From Fennellomyces sp. T-0311 (taxonomy: Eukaryota; Mucoromycota; Mucoromycetes; Mucorales; Lichtheimiaceae), in assembly GCA_025266875.1 (NCBI GenBank), contig JALLLT010000088.1, forward strand, positions 1 through 64,000: 64,000 nt of DNA, read 5' to 3'. A model generated the notes under the pieces. The model was not told the DNA's origin and ran no database searches. It saw nothing but the letters and a program-made list of their open reading frames with translations. The translations under genes and the position numbers were made by a program. Of this stretch, positions 30,728-40,951 are shown piece after piece (position 1 is the first letter of the stretch; every line of letters starts with the position of its first letter).

Positions 30728-31885
30728 AACCTTCAGATGGAGGATCATCATCAAATCGCACAAAAAGAGTCTTGTTGTTTACAGCAGTAGCTATATATCT
30801 GCGAAGATCATTCGACATGGCTGATAAGTTGGGCGCAACGACAGAACCAAAGTCAACAGGATTATTTTCATCATCACAAACAACCATGTCAAGCAGGCTA
30901 CTTCGTGACGGTACCGAACTTCGCCATCTACAACCATTCGCTTGAATCCACTCCAATCGTTCGTCGTTCTCGGTTTTTGTGTTCTCTTTCTCTTTGCTTT
31001 CTCATCTATGGAGGAGAATATTAACCGAAATTCGAAATTTGCGTTTGATTACTCACTGAAAAGAGCAAGCACGTCGTCCCTCAGCTCTGACTTCATTCTC
31101 GTTTGGCTACGAGTTAGGGCAGGTCCCGTTGCAGCTAAAATAAATGACGTGGAATAAGCAATATTTAACGTACACAGTAGATTATGCTACCTTGTCCGGT
31201 GTAATACTCTTCAAATCCAAACAAACGTGAGTCTCTACAGCCATTTGTTTCACTGCTATCCCGCTTACCAGAACAAAGCTTGTTAAACGTACTACGGCCA
31301 CCCAGTGCAGCGACTGCAGCATCCGCTGCATCTACATAACAAATTGTAAACTTGTAACATGCTATTACTTGAGTATACATACCAGAGTTAGTGATGCAGC
31401 TTGTGCGTTCCCAGTCAGTTACTTGAGGGGATGACATAAACACAGCGACATCCCAGCCAAATTGGATGGAGAGCTTCAAAGTTTCTGCTTGAAGCGCTCG
31501 TATAATCTTCCTAGCTCGAGAGTCACAGGTAACACCATCTACCGACTGTGCCTTAGCCTTCTCGATGTCTTCAGCCTTCCTTTGGAGCGCAGCCAAATCA
31601 TCATCGGTTAAGTCGCGGTATGCAACTGCCACTTCTGCCATGGTTGGGGCCCGGCCAGTCTCCAGCATCCCTATTTTGCCGCACCAAGCTAATATACACA
31701 TAAGTTTTATGGGCTTACAGGAGCATTATGCTCTTACTGCTCTTCTCCTCTTCTGTTCCCTTAAACACCAAATATACAAGAGCATTCCACTTGCAGAGCT
31801 TCCGCCCAAGAACTTTTGGTTGGGAATCTTCAGCAGCATCCGTAGGAGTGAATTCAGAGTTTTGATTTTCAAAATGAGATTCCAT
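30728..31885 (-). CDS. HMG-box-like accessory gene of KDZ2, multi-exon, probably broken
   Basis: On the minus strand ATG 31885 (MESHFENQNSEFTPTD) leads to GRKLCKWNALVYLVFKG. A phase-1 intron (GTAAGA donor about 31753, acceptor about 31698) follows, then WCGKIGMLETGRAPTMAEVA and a charged helix to WDVAVFMSSP. This matches the KDZ1 accessory protein in order, spacing, intron place and intron phase, with roughly half the residues changed. Later exons include GGRSTFNKLCSGKRD, NDWSGFKRMVVDGEVRYR and, in another frame, VVAPNLSAMSNDLRRYI. The frame change between the last two has no obvious intron, so the C-terminus may be frameshifted. The role is inferred to be DNA binding only from the HMG-like part. 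Confidence 0.65.
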
Positions 31886-31955
31886 TGTCAATAGAAAAAG
31901 TGAGGAAAAAAGTAAAAAATCAAGAAGGCGGGCCTTGGATCCAAAGGGGAAATCT

Positions 31956-32086
31956 GGCGGCGTTGGCGGCGTAACGCCAGATGGTTTACAAAGGATACTC
32001 CGTATTCGCCAGAGAGGTATTACGTGTGCAGAGTCGGTGTCTGAGCATAGTCTGAATATGGAAAAAAATCACAGCATCCTGGGGTG
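31956..32086 (-). repeat. KDZ2 right terminal inverted repeat (131 bp)
   Basis: Inverse of 23875-24005, ending CCTGGGGTG before CTGGAAAA. It lies about 70 bp upstream of the accessory gene's start codon, so unlike KDZ1 it holds no coding sequence. Confidence 0.9.
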
Positions 32087-32094
32087 CTGGAAAA
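32087..32094. repeat. 8-bp target site duplication of KDZ2, right
   Basis: CTGGAAAA, equal to 23867-23874. The gypsy B gag frame resumes here. Confidence 0.9.
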
Positions 32095-33256
32095 TTATTA
32101 TGCCGACAGGGTTTTAACACCTGGCAACTCAGAAGCAATTCTGAGAAACCGTCTTGAACAGGCTGCTCAAGCCTACTTCAACAGCCACAACGAGACTGCA
32201 GAAAAACGCCAGGCCTTGAAGGCCGAGCAGCAAGAAGCCCTGGAAGAACTACAGACATACCAGGCAATCCACAAGGCCCTGCAGGCTTCGCAGCCTAAAC
32301 AGCAACTCACCGTCCCCAATAACATGCCTGCCTTGCAGATCAGAGGCAGTGTCGTCCGAGATCCAAGCCGTCCCATCCACGAGTCTGTCACGTCCTTTGT
32401 CTCTGCTTCCGAAGTCCAGCTCCGCATGCATGGTTTAGACTTTGATGCCAACTGGGAGCGCCTTATTTGGTCGTGCTTAGATAGCAACCAAGAGTCTTGG
32501 TGCCGCCGCGAGCTTGCTGACAAGAACCTGACCTGGAGACAAGCCGTCCAAGCCATTCATAGAGAGTATGACAACCCATATCACACCTTCCACAAGCGTC
32601 ATGAGTTGTTCAACACTCGCCCCCACAAGAATGAGTCTATCCGTCTCTACATGGAGAGATGGGTAGAATTAGCCCACCAAGCCGGCCGTGCCAATGGTCC
32701 TGAACTCACCTATGACTACCTTTGTTCCTTGCCGTCTGCCGTCTGTGAAAAGGTTGTCCCTACTTTGACTCGCCACTTTGGTGCCCAGCTGCCAAGTGAT
32801 ATAGCTGAAGTGGCGCAGCTTGTTGTTTCGACCTTAGGGGAGAATCTTGGTGAACACCATGAACAAAATAACAATCAAGACACGCGTAAACGCCGTATAG
32901 AACATGAGCATACCTCATCCTCACTTGCTTCGCGCCATCGTCCAAACGCTAACCAGCATAAATATGGTGATTGCCCAGTGCATCCACGTGGATCTCATTC
33001 TGCAAAAGAATGCCATGTGTTGCAGCAGCAGAGAGAAGCAGTGCTGCAGCAGGCAAACGCCGTAGCATCAAGCAGCAACAGCAACACGAACTACAACCTC
33101 TGCAGGTATTGCAAGAAAGTTCCGTACATTCGAGGGCACGAGTGTCAAGAATATAGGGATGCGAGCAAACAAAGCTGCTCGTGTCACCAACCGCACCGTT
33201 CATGTCAGATCCTCACCTTCGTCCACACCATCATCCGCACCTACAGCCTCGCCTAG
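32095..33256 (+). pseudogene. Gypsy B gag, 3' part (after KDZ2)
   Basis: It continues the frame of 23591-23874. It has a coiled region, a Gag core (RPIHESVTSFVSASEVQLRM, RQAVQAIHREYDNPYHTFHK, NESIRLYMERWVELAHQAGR) and a zinc knuckle-like CRYCKKVPYIRGHEC near 33100. The gag frame stops at 33256. A neighbouring frame stays open to a TAG at 33318-33320 with a convincing continuation (RTILEEILPGQLQDMDITD), so a small frame change near 33165 is likely. The pol frame opens right after its own TAA at 33310-33312, so gag and pol overlap by only a few bases. Confidence 0.8.
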
Positions 33257-33327
33257 GGATAGAACTATTCTAGAAGAAATTCTACCAGGCCAGTTACAGG
33301 ATATGGATATAACAGACTAGACAAGTC

Positions 33328-36300
33328 TTGGCTCTGCTGGATACTGGGGCGAACCGTTCCTTTCTCTCGCCAGCTCTAGTAGAAGAGTTAAAGTCAATAA
33401 AATCAGTAAAAGTTTTAAATAAAAATGCAGTACAAAATATTACAGTGTCTCTTGCACAAAAAGATTCAACAGCTGACTTGCTTGGCTTAGTGCAAAACGT
33501 ACAGCTTGAGTATAATGAGAAAACGTATACACACGACTTCTTTGTCATGAACTTGCATGGTACTACACCAGTGACCATCGGTTTGGACTTAATGTCAAAA
33601 TTAGGCATTGGCATTACAGGTTTAGCAACTTCATGGAAAAAGGAGAAAACGGAAAAAGATGAAGTTGACGATGAACCGGAACCTAACAACAGTCCTGCCG
33701 GTACAGTTACACAAAGGGCGGAATTCTTCGCTGCTGTACAACCTGCATTAGATCGCAACCAGAATATACCACCTGGCGCTTTTTGTCCCATGCCCGAAGC
33801 AGTAGTGCGCATTGACACACCTGAAGGAGTAACATCGAGCAAAAGACAATATACCATACCGGTAGCGTGCAAAGAGGCAGTTGATGAACAAATCAGAACT
33901 TGGATTCAGAATGGAGTGGTAGAACCAGCACCGCCTAACAACCCTTGGAATTCTAGCATCCTAACTACCAGGAAAAAAGATTCCGAAGGTAACTATACAG
34001 CCATCAGGACCATCTGTGATTGGAGGCACCTCAATGCCCTGGTCGTAGCACCTGACCGCCATCCTTTGCCCCTTATCCGGGATATTTTTCACATGCTACA
34101 AGGCAGCGAATTGTACACGTCGTTAGATTGTAAAGCCTGTTTCAATCGGCTACCAATTTTGCCCAGCCATCGTATGAAAACAGCATTCAAAGTAGACAGA
34201 TTTCCGCAGCTTATGTTCCGTGGAAGTGGATTCGGATTGACACACGTCACGAGTGTAGCACAGCGTACCTTGTCAGCCTTGACTAGTGATATCCCAGAAT
34301 GTCTGCATTTTGTGGATGATCTCGTCATAGCAACAAAAAATGACATGAAAGAACACGCTAGGGTAGTTACCAAGGTTATTAAACGCTTGACAGCTGTAAA
34401 CCTAGAACTCAATGCTGAAAAATCGCACTTTGCACAAAGTAGCATTTACTTACTTGGATTTTGCATCTCTGCAAAGGGTATCACACTTGACAAACGCAAA
34501 GTCAGTACCATACAGGACCTTGAGTATCCTCAAACGGGAAAAGACATACAACGAGTTTTAGGAGTGTTCAACTACTTTCGAGAGTCAATTTCTAAAGCAA
34601 GTACGTTAATGGCACCTCTGGACAGGTTACGAAGCGTAGGGTCACTTCAACCTTACTGGACTACCAAGGAACAGCAATGCTTTGACACATTAAAACGTCT
34701 CCTTCTAGAAGCACCGATTTTATGTTATCCCGATACACGCTATCCTTATTCAGTTGCAACTGATGCCTCTTTAAGCGGCATATCAGCCTGCTTGTACCAG
34801 CTTATTGATGGCGAGACGAAGCATATAGCTTTCATGTCGCGCGTATTATCCAAGAGCGAAAAATCGTACAGCGTCACAACTTTAGAATTGCTTGCCGTAG
34901 TGTATGCATTCAAGAAGTTTCATAAGTATTTATGGGGTAATCCTTTCACGTTATACACGGATCACAAGAGTCTGACCTACATGCACACCACAAAAGTGTT
35001 AAGTGCTATGCTCTTGCGCTGGTATGATGTCATCATGGACTATCAGTTCACAGTCGTACACCTGCCTGGGCTAGACAACATTTTGCCTGATCGATTATCT
35101 AGACTTTTCCTCATGGAAAAAGATCTGGGGGGAGAAGAACACAGGCAAAAGGTCAGAGTGGCGCACCGTAACACACGGAATAAGAAAAACATGAAAGTTC
35201 CGAACACAGTAAACACTGATCTGCAAAACAAACAGGTGGAAATCAACCTACCTAAGGACCAACTTACAGATACAGAAACATCTGAAGATGCAAATGAGGT
35301 CTATTTTGTACCGCCAGAACAGGATAGACATCAATTGTTGGCGAAAGCACATGCATTTGGTCATTTTGGAGCAGAAGCCATGGTCAAATCGTTACACAAC
35401 GATGGCGTGAAATGGAACAACATGTATAAAGAGGCTACCACACTTGTTAAAAGTTGCCCACAATGCCAGCGATTCAATATCGGCAAAGTAGGATATAATC
35501 CAGTACGGACCATCCATGCACTTTATCCATCAGATCAATGGGCAATCGATCTCGCGTCAGGTTTTGGAACAAGCCATCGCGGAAACAACTATTTACTAGT
35601 TATGGTCGACATTTGCACACGTTTTTGTGTACTACATGCTATACCGGATAAATCATCCGACACAGTAGTCAAAGCAGTTATAGACACTTTCTGCGATTAT
35701 GGTTTTCTACGTTACTTACAGTCAGACAACGGTACTGAATTCGTCAACTCTTTAATAAAAAAGTTAAGCGAAACTTCAGGCTTTGAACACGTTTTATCCA
35801 CACCTTATCACCCCAGAGGTAATGGCGTTGCTGAGCGGTTCGTGCAAACATCTATCAATGTGATCCGCAAGTATGTACAAGGTGCAACCAAAGACTGGGA
35901 TTTGTATGTCAAGCCTGTGCAACTGGCACTCAATAACAAAGTAGCCAGCAGACATGGTTCTACACCATTCGCACTCATGTTCAACAGAGCAATGAATGGA
36001 TTCCGAGATTACAGCAAAGAAATCATTCCCCGGCAAATGACTGAAGAGGAATTGCAGGACAGGATCAAAGTAATGTCCGAAGTTGTATTCCCTGCAATAG
36101 CAGAGAGAACCAAAGCATTAGCAGACATGAAAAGTGGCAAATACAATGCAAAGTACCGTCTTGTAGAATATACACCGGGCAGCCAAGTCATGGTAAAAGA
36201 TGAGACACGACGCAACAAAATGGATCCAAAGTATGAAGGACCGTATACCGTCGTAAGGAAGACCAAAGGAGGATCATACGTCCTTAGAGATGAACAGGGA

Positions 36301-36702
36301 CTCCTCACATCGCGCAACTATGCTCCATCACAGCTCAAGCTCCTTTCACAGGATGCATTAATTGACACTTCCGAAACATATGAGAAAAACGGAAAGTACT
36401 ACACGATCCAGTCCATCGTAGATCATAACGAGCTAGCTCCGGGAAAGTATGAGTACCGAGTAAGATGGAAGGATTACAGTCCATCGGACGATACTTGGGA
36501 ACCACCAGAGTCCTTCAACAGTCCGCTTGAGATTACAAAGTACTGGGAAAGAGTTGGGAATAAACCAACAGAGCAAGCTACAACAGCTGCCAGCACAACT
36601 GCAAATGCTACTACCCAAAGACAGCAGAAGCGTAAGCAAACACGCACGTGGTCGCAGGTAGACACACCTTCACGTTACCCTAAGCGCAACAAGCGAAAAT
36701 AA
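33328..36702 (+). CDS. Gypsy B pol: protease-RT-RNase H-integrase-chromodomain
   Basis: An intact frame of about 1124 residues. Retropepsin motif LLDTGANRS lies at residue 3. The RT has CDWRHLNALVVAPDRHPLPL and HFVDDLVIAT (about residue 328). RNase H reads SVATDASLSGISACLYQL. The integrase H2C2 finger (H..H about 675-680, CPQC about 712) is followed by the DDE core with AIDLASG (about 740), SDNGTEF (about 800) and GVAERFV (about 834). A C-terminal chromodomain (YEYRVRWKDYSPSDDTWEPP, about 1050) marks it as a chromovirus, a group whose chromodomain can steer integration. It has no ATG near the start; the first in-frame sense codon follows TAA 33312. It is probably made by frameshifting from gag. 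It may still be functional as a coding unit. Confidence 0.93.
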   Translation: MALLDTGANRSFLSPALVEELKSIKSVKVLNKNAVQNITVSLAQKDSTADLLGLVQNVQLEYNEKTYTHDFFVMNLHGTTPVTIGLDLMSKLGIGITGLATSWKKEKTEKDEVDDEPEPNNSPAGTVTQRAEFFAAVQPALDRNQNIPPGAFCPMPEAVVRIDTPEGVTSSKRQYTIPVACKEAVDEQIRTWIQNGVVEPAPPNNPWNSSILTTRKKDSEGNYTAIRTICDWRHLNALVVAPDRHPLPLIRDIFHMLQGSELYTSLDCKACFNRLPILPSHRMKTAFKVDRFPQLMFRGSGFGLTHVTSVAQRTLSALTSDIPECLHFVDDLVIATKNDMKEHARVVTKVIKRLTAVNLELNAEKSHFAQSSIYLLGFCISAKGITLDKRKVSTIQDLEYPQTGKDIQRVLGVFNYFRESISKASTLMAPLDRLRSVGSLQPYWTTKEQQCFDTLKRLLLEAPILCYPDTRYPYSVATDASLSGISACLYQLIDGETKHIAFMSRVLSKSEKSYSVTTLELLAVVYAFKKFHKYLWGNPFTLYTDHKSLTYMHTTKVLSAMLLRWYDVIMDYQFTVVHLPGLDNILPDRLSRLFLMEKDLGGEEHRQKVRVAHRNTRNKKNMKVPNTVNTDLQNKQVEINLPKDQLTDTETSEDANEVYFVPPEQDRHQLLAKAHAFGHFGAEAMVKSLHNDGVKWNNMYKEATTLVKSCPQCQRFNIGKVGYNPVRTIHALYPSDQWAIDLASGFGTSHRGNNYLLVMVDICTRFCVLHAIPDKSSDTVVKAVIDTFCDYGFLRYLQSDNGTEFVNSLIKKLSETSGFEHVLSTPYHPRGNGVAERFVQTSINVIRKYVQGATKDWDLYVKPVQLALNNKVASRHGSTPFALMFNRAMNGFRDYSKEIIPRQMTEEELQDRIKVMSEVVFPAIAERTKALADMKSGKYNAKYRLVEYTPGSQVMVKDETRRNKMDPKYEGPYTVVRKTKGGSYVLRDEQGLLTSRNYAPSQLKLLSQDALIDTSETYEKNGKYYTIQSIVDHNELAPGKYEYRVRWKDYSPSDDTWEPPESFNSPLEITKYWERVGNKPTEQATTAASTTANATTQRQQKRKQTRTWSQVDTPSRYPKRNKRK

Positions 36703-36796
36703 GCTGATGCACCTGCACAAAGATATAGCAAACGCTTGCACACACATCAGTAAGCATACGCTTAACAGAATGATGTTTGAACCTGGCAGGGGGTAA

Positions 36797-37196
36797 TGTG
36801 GTGAACCACTATATGTATGGACACAATGGAGATCGGTCAAACATCCATTCTAGCACATTCCATCAGACGAACACTCTGGAAGAGTACTGATAACTAAGAT
36901 ATGAACGGTATTACCTTACACCGGTTTCAAGGAAGCTGAATGATGTTCTACAGGACATGCACCTATCACAGAGTACACGGAGCCGATATCTGCCGTCGTC
37001 GGTAAAACATAAGACGAACACGTAACCCGATACGTCCTTGACCAAGTATCATTTATCCAGGAACGGATATTAGAATCTCCAGTAAAAGATATAAAAGAGA
37101 GAGAGTTCATCCATAATAAAGGACATACAATTATTCAGATTCTCAACGAATTCTGCTCTTGTTACCAATTCTATTTCTTATAACTCTCTCACCACA
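36797..37196 (+). repeat. Gypsy B 3' LTR
   Basis: 400 bp, near-identical to 23150-23549, followed by the ACTAT duplication (37197-37201). Confidence 0.95.
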
Positions 37197-37201
37197 ACTA
37201 T

Positions 37202-37285
37202 GATATTGATCCTAATCATTGGTCATATGGCTCGACCAAGGATTTTGTTAGTATTCCAGACAGTGCTTTAGTAAAATGGGCTTAA
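37202..37285 (+). pseudogene. Plavaka transposase, last 28 codons after gypsy B
   Basis: Directly after the duplicated ACTAT the frame reads DIDPNHWSYGSTKDF and ends VKWA with a TAA at 37283-37285. It fits as the continuation of EEEDGMYNNYLVNY at 23149. Plavaka proteins usually end in a similar Y-x-D-x-x-x-W segment. Confidence 0.75.
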
Positions 37286-37635
37286 TAAATATTATTCGTA
37301 ACGGAATACGAAGAAAAATCTATTAGAGGGCTTTGTATCTTTTTATATGGCATAAAAAGGTCATTAAGGGTGCTCTCATTTTGCTCCGAACAGAGAGACG
37401 AAAATGGATTCAAACTATTTTAAAGTCCTCTCCGGTCAGATCATCCAAAAAGGCACACCGAACAGAGAGATTTTCCTTTTCTGTACATCAACCAAATTGA
37501 TGAACGAATATGCGATTTTTTTCTCTTTTCCTTAAGCATTGACGCGCCCGATTGCATATAAAAGGTGCAGAGCGACGATAATGTTGAATAAAAGTTATTT
37601 TTATCTATCTCTTTGAACTTTTTGTGATCTTTAAC

Positions 37636-38475
37636 ATGCGTAACAACAACACCAATGCCACCTTCAACATTGTGATGTGGAATCCCCGTCAGGAACAGCA
37701 AGAGCAGCAGCAACAACCTCAACCTCAGCAGCAGCAACAGCCTGCAGAGGCATTACCATCATCAAGCACTTCTGCTTCCGCTGCGAGAGCACCCAATCGC
37801 AGATGGGAAGATGGTCATGTCGAAGCATTGATAGATGCTGTCAGTGCTAGATATGACACACTTATAAGCACGATCGAAACGCAAGCCAAGGGAGCCATCT
37901 GGGACCAGATTGAACAGGTGTATACCCAAACCGATCCTGTGGGCCGCTCAAAGGAAGCCTTGCAAAAGAAGTGGGGTGATTTGGTAGACATCTACCGCGA
38001 TGTTCGGACCGTGGTGCAAGACCAATCTGGCGAGAATGGCCCTCCTGGTCAAGAACGATGGGAATATTATGATGCCATGGATAGCATTGTCGGCAGCGAT
38101 CCAGCAATTGTTCCACCAGCCACCATGGACTCCATCAGTGGCCTTGTTCGGAACAGACAACGCAACGACGAGGATGGAGTTAATAAGCGGCCAGCACAAC
38201 GACGCCGAACCACCGCGTTCCAAGAGCAGGTCCTCGAAAATGCTAACCAGCAGATGGATCGTCTGATAGCCAGTATTGGCGAGTCTTTCCGTCGGTTTGA
38301 GGAGGCAGAGGACCGTCGTGCACGAGATTTTGAGGCAGCGGAAAACCGACGCCATTCGGAGTACCTTCAGACACTGAGGGAACTTTTTGGTCGCCCTGGC
38401 AACAGTGGTGGGCCAAACAATGGAAGCACAAGCGGTACTGAAGCAGAGCAAGTCGATAATAATGATGATCAATAA
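37636..38475 (+). CDS. Myb/SANT (trihelix)-like protein of Harbinger element
   Basis: A single exon of about 279 residues from ATG 37636. After a glutamine-rich N-terminus, NRRWEDGHVEALIDAVSARY and QKKWGDLVDIYRDVRT form a Myb/SANT or trihelix-like DNA-binding domain (roughly residues 55-120). The C-terminal half is charged and likely coiled-coil (FRRFEEAEDRRARDFEAAEN). In PIF/Harbinger elements the Myb-like partner binds the element ends and brings the nuclease to DNA in the nucleus. It converges on the nuclease gene, with about 50 bp between the two stops. The frame is intact. Confidence 0.85.
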   Translation: MRNNNTNATFNIVMWNPRQEQQEQQQQPQPQQQQQPAEALPSSSTSASAARAPNRRWEDGHVEALIDAVSARYDTLISTIETQAKGAIWDQIEQVYTQTDPVGRSKEALQKKWGDLVDIYRDVRTVVQDQSGENGPPGQERWEYYDAMDSIVGSDPAIVPPATMDSISGLVRNRQRNDEDGVNKRPAQRRRTTAFQEQVLENANQQMDRLIASIGESFRRFEEAEDRRARDFEAAENRRHSEYLQTLRELFGRPGNSGGPNNGSTSGTEAEQVDNNDDQ

Positions 38476-39169
38476 ATGACTTTGTTTAACTTCTACTTAA
38501 CTTTTTATAATGTTTGTTTTATTTTACTACAATCTACGACTGGCTTCATACAATTCATCTCTTAATCTATCGCGTACTGCGACACCTTGCTGACGCAACG
38601 ACGCAGTGTCTCCAGCACCGCGCTGGTGTCCTGAACCCATTACCGAAATGCGTCCCGTGCCTTCATCTTCTTCCGTATTCAATGGAAAAAGTTCATTGGA
38701 ATGAGGATTATGCCGTTCGATGCAGATATTGTGCAATATACAGCATGCATATATTGCCAATGTCAATCGCTCATGATCCTTAAGATAAAGGTAATGGCGT
38801 AGGAATCTCCAACGAGAAACAAGGCAACCGAAGGCTCGTTCAATAGCCATACGCATGGAAGAGTGGACAAAGTTGAACTTCTTCTCGGCAAGATCTGTTG
38901 CTGTCCGTGAATAGGGCACCATTATCGTGGGTCGTAGTGGATATGCAGAGTCTTTCAAGTACAAACAGCTTCATGTCAGTAATATTCATTAAAACACAGA
39001 ATGCTTGAAATACTAACCGGCAAGGATATATGTTCCATTTGGGCACCATTGTTCAGTTTCGTTTATTAGCTTCGTATTGAGAGAGCTATTAGCAAACGTA
39101 CGTGCATCATGGGTTCGACCTTATAGATTGATTTGAAAATACATTAGGCTGAGTAATATATCGATATTA

Positions 39170-40951
39170 TCTATAATATAATAGACAACTCCCGAAAACC
39201 CTCCAGAAATCTCCTTCCTTATTTGGAATACAGGCACCGTTTTTTTATACCCTGGCTCTTTGTGTTGAAAGTCTTTATAAGAATCTTTATAACTGCCTCT
39301 GCCATGAGTGAAAACTTCCTTGATAAAACTGCTACCGAGATTTTGAATCAAAATGCTGAAATCAATATTGTGAGATCTACTCATCGCTCAAATGGCTCGA
39401 ATGCGAACATAAAAAAAAAATGATTTGGTTGGACTCATCGAAGTAAGCATTCCGCAGAAAAATCATGTGGAAGGCCATGTATTCCCCTCTGGGACGTCAT
39501 AATCACGCTCAACGTGGCTGTCATACTCGCAGGGTACCTCAACCACTTGCGGCTTATCATAGCCAGCTTGCTGTCGCCTGTGTCTCTGGCGCCAATATTG
39601 TCGACGGTAAGGAATCGGCTAACTATCAAAGACATGTTTTGCCGGTAATGGATGTCCAGCGTGATGCGTGTGGTGCGCGTGTCTGGCCCTGAGAAGATAG
39701 TCGCGTGAATGAAGAAATAGGTCGAGCCTACCAAATCTGCTTCTGCCATGGTATTGTCGATCTTCCTCCCATCCCTGCCCCACCTCAACTTCTTAACTTG
39801 CCGGATGACTCTGGCCTAATGAGAAATCATTTTTTATAACATTTGCAAGTACAACACTGCATTTCTGATTAAGTCTTTTGGTGCTATGGTCGAACATAAC
39901 GATATCAATGCTCGCAATGGAGCATATGCGTTTCGCATCCACGATGGCATATACCACCGAATTAGTCCATTGGTACCTGAAGGAAACGTCCCTCCCAGTT
40001 TCACCGAGATTTACATCTATGACACTGCTGAACAGCAAGTTAATAGACGCGCCGATATTTTTGAAAGTTAGTTGTATGCAACTTCGAATGAGAATTGAGA
40101 TTTCAGAAAAAAGCCAAGGGGCAACAAATACTTAGGTGTCAATCAAAATCCTGGCTCATGAATCTCTTCTTCCTTCCGTATTGATGATAATCGTCGATAG
40201 CGGATAGCACTTGCAACAATGTGTTCAACACCATTTCACAAGGCAAAAGAAATATTTGTACTTCCTATATATGTATAGCAATGTGCTAACTTATTTTCTA
40301 ATCATAAAATAAATGGACTGAATGTATGCTACCTCAGCATAGGTGCAGGATGACCATGCTACATTGGACAGATATGTAAGTTTACGTTAAATATTAGTGG
40401 CTCATAGGTAATGGTCACATCTCTTACAGACGTCTAGCTATCTCCTGTTTGCGCTTCCCGATGCCAAAACGGCAGAGGAGTCATGGGGTATAAGCATCTG
40501 AGCCGTCTGTGCTCCATCCAAGATGACTACACTCAGGTACTTCTCACCCATCAGACCGGGATAGCAAACTCTAACAAGGACGATACACGATACAAGGAAT
40601 TACTATACTGTACCAATACTTCTGTATAATAAATTTCAAAAGCTTATTTCAGCAAGCGGTTGTCTCTAAGCAATAATATAAATATGTGCATGTCATATAC
40701 TTAGTGTTAGGGTTGTTAGGGTTTAGTAATAGGGTTTAGTGTCCGGGTGTAATATAGGATTTAAGATGGCTGAGTCGGCTCACCGATGAATGACCCGAAG
40801 CGTAGCGTAGGGGCTCATTCAGTCGAGCAAAGTGAGACAGGTAACGACTCGGCCATAAGGTTTAGATGACGAGCCGGCTCACCGTTGAATGACCCGAAGC
40901 GCAGCGAAGGGGATCATTCAGTCGAGCGTCGCGAGACAGGTGACGTGCTCG
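39170..40951 (+). mobile_element. Helitron-like element, copy 2 (inside Harbinger)
   Basis: 1782 bp, TC...CTCG ends, A before and T after, no target duplication. It is nearly identical to 7753-9722 but lacks the 189-bp MITE. Scattered single-base changes separate the copies (perhaps 1-2%). It contains the same decayed helicase fragment (39465-40071), the same TTAGGG-like tract (about 40702-40739) and the same doubled palindromic 3' end (40767-40951). Confidence 0.78.
39465..40071 (+). pseudogene. Decayed Helitron helicase-like fragment, copy 2
   Basis: Same content as 8049-8655: ICFCHGIVDLPPIP, then NGAYAFRIHDGIYHRI and FTEIYIYDTAEQQ, with the same in-frame TGA and frame change. Shared defects show that both copies descend from an already defective, non-autonomous element. 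Confidence 0.75.

Larger units (their letters stand above)
23875..32086 (-). mobile_element. KDZ2: KDZ DNA transposon inside gypsy B gag
   Basis: The element is 8212 bp. It has 131-bp terminal inverted repeats (23875-24005 and 31956-32086) starting CACCACAGG and CACCCCAGG. The repeats are near-identical inside but diverge over the outer 60 bp or so. The duplication CTGGAAAA flanks it. On the minus strand it encodes, in order, the HMG-box-like accessory gene (31885-30728) and the KDZ transposase (30343-26540), the same layout as KDZ1. The 2.5 kb between the transposase stop and the left repeat holds a decayed plus-strand zinc-finger fragment and a diverged LTR. It is older and more damaged than KDZ1. 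Confidence 0.9.
23150..37196 (+). mobile_element. Gypsy B: full-length chromodomain Ty3/gypsy element containing KDZ2
   Basis: Two 400-bp LTRs (23150-23549 and 36797-37196), both starting TGTGGTG and ending ACCACA, differ at about five positions by eye. A 5-bp duplication ACTAT (23145-23149 and 37197-37201) flanks the element. Without KDZ2 it is about 5.8 kb. It encodes Gag and a protease-RT-RNase H-integrase polyprotein ending in a chromodomain. A G-rich tract (GGCAGGGGGTAA) directly before the 3' LTR is the likely polypurine tract. It is inserted in the last exon of the Plavaka gene. The roughly 1% LTR divergence implies a fairly recent insertion, and KDZ2 came later. Confidence 0.93.
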
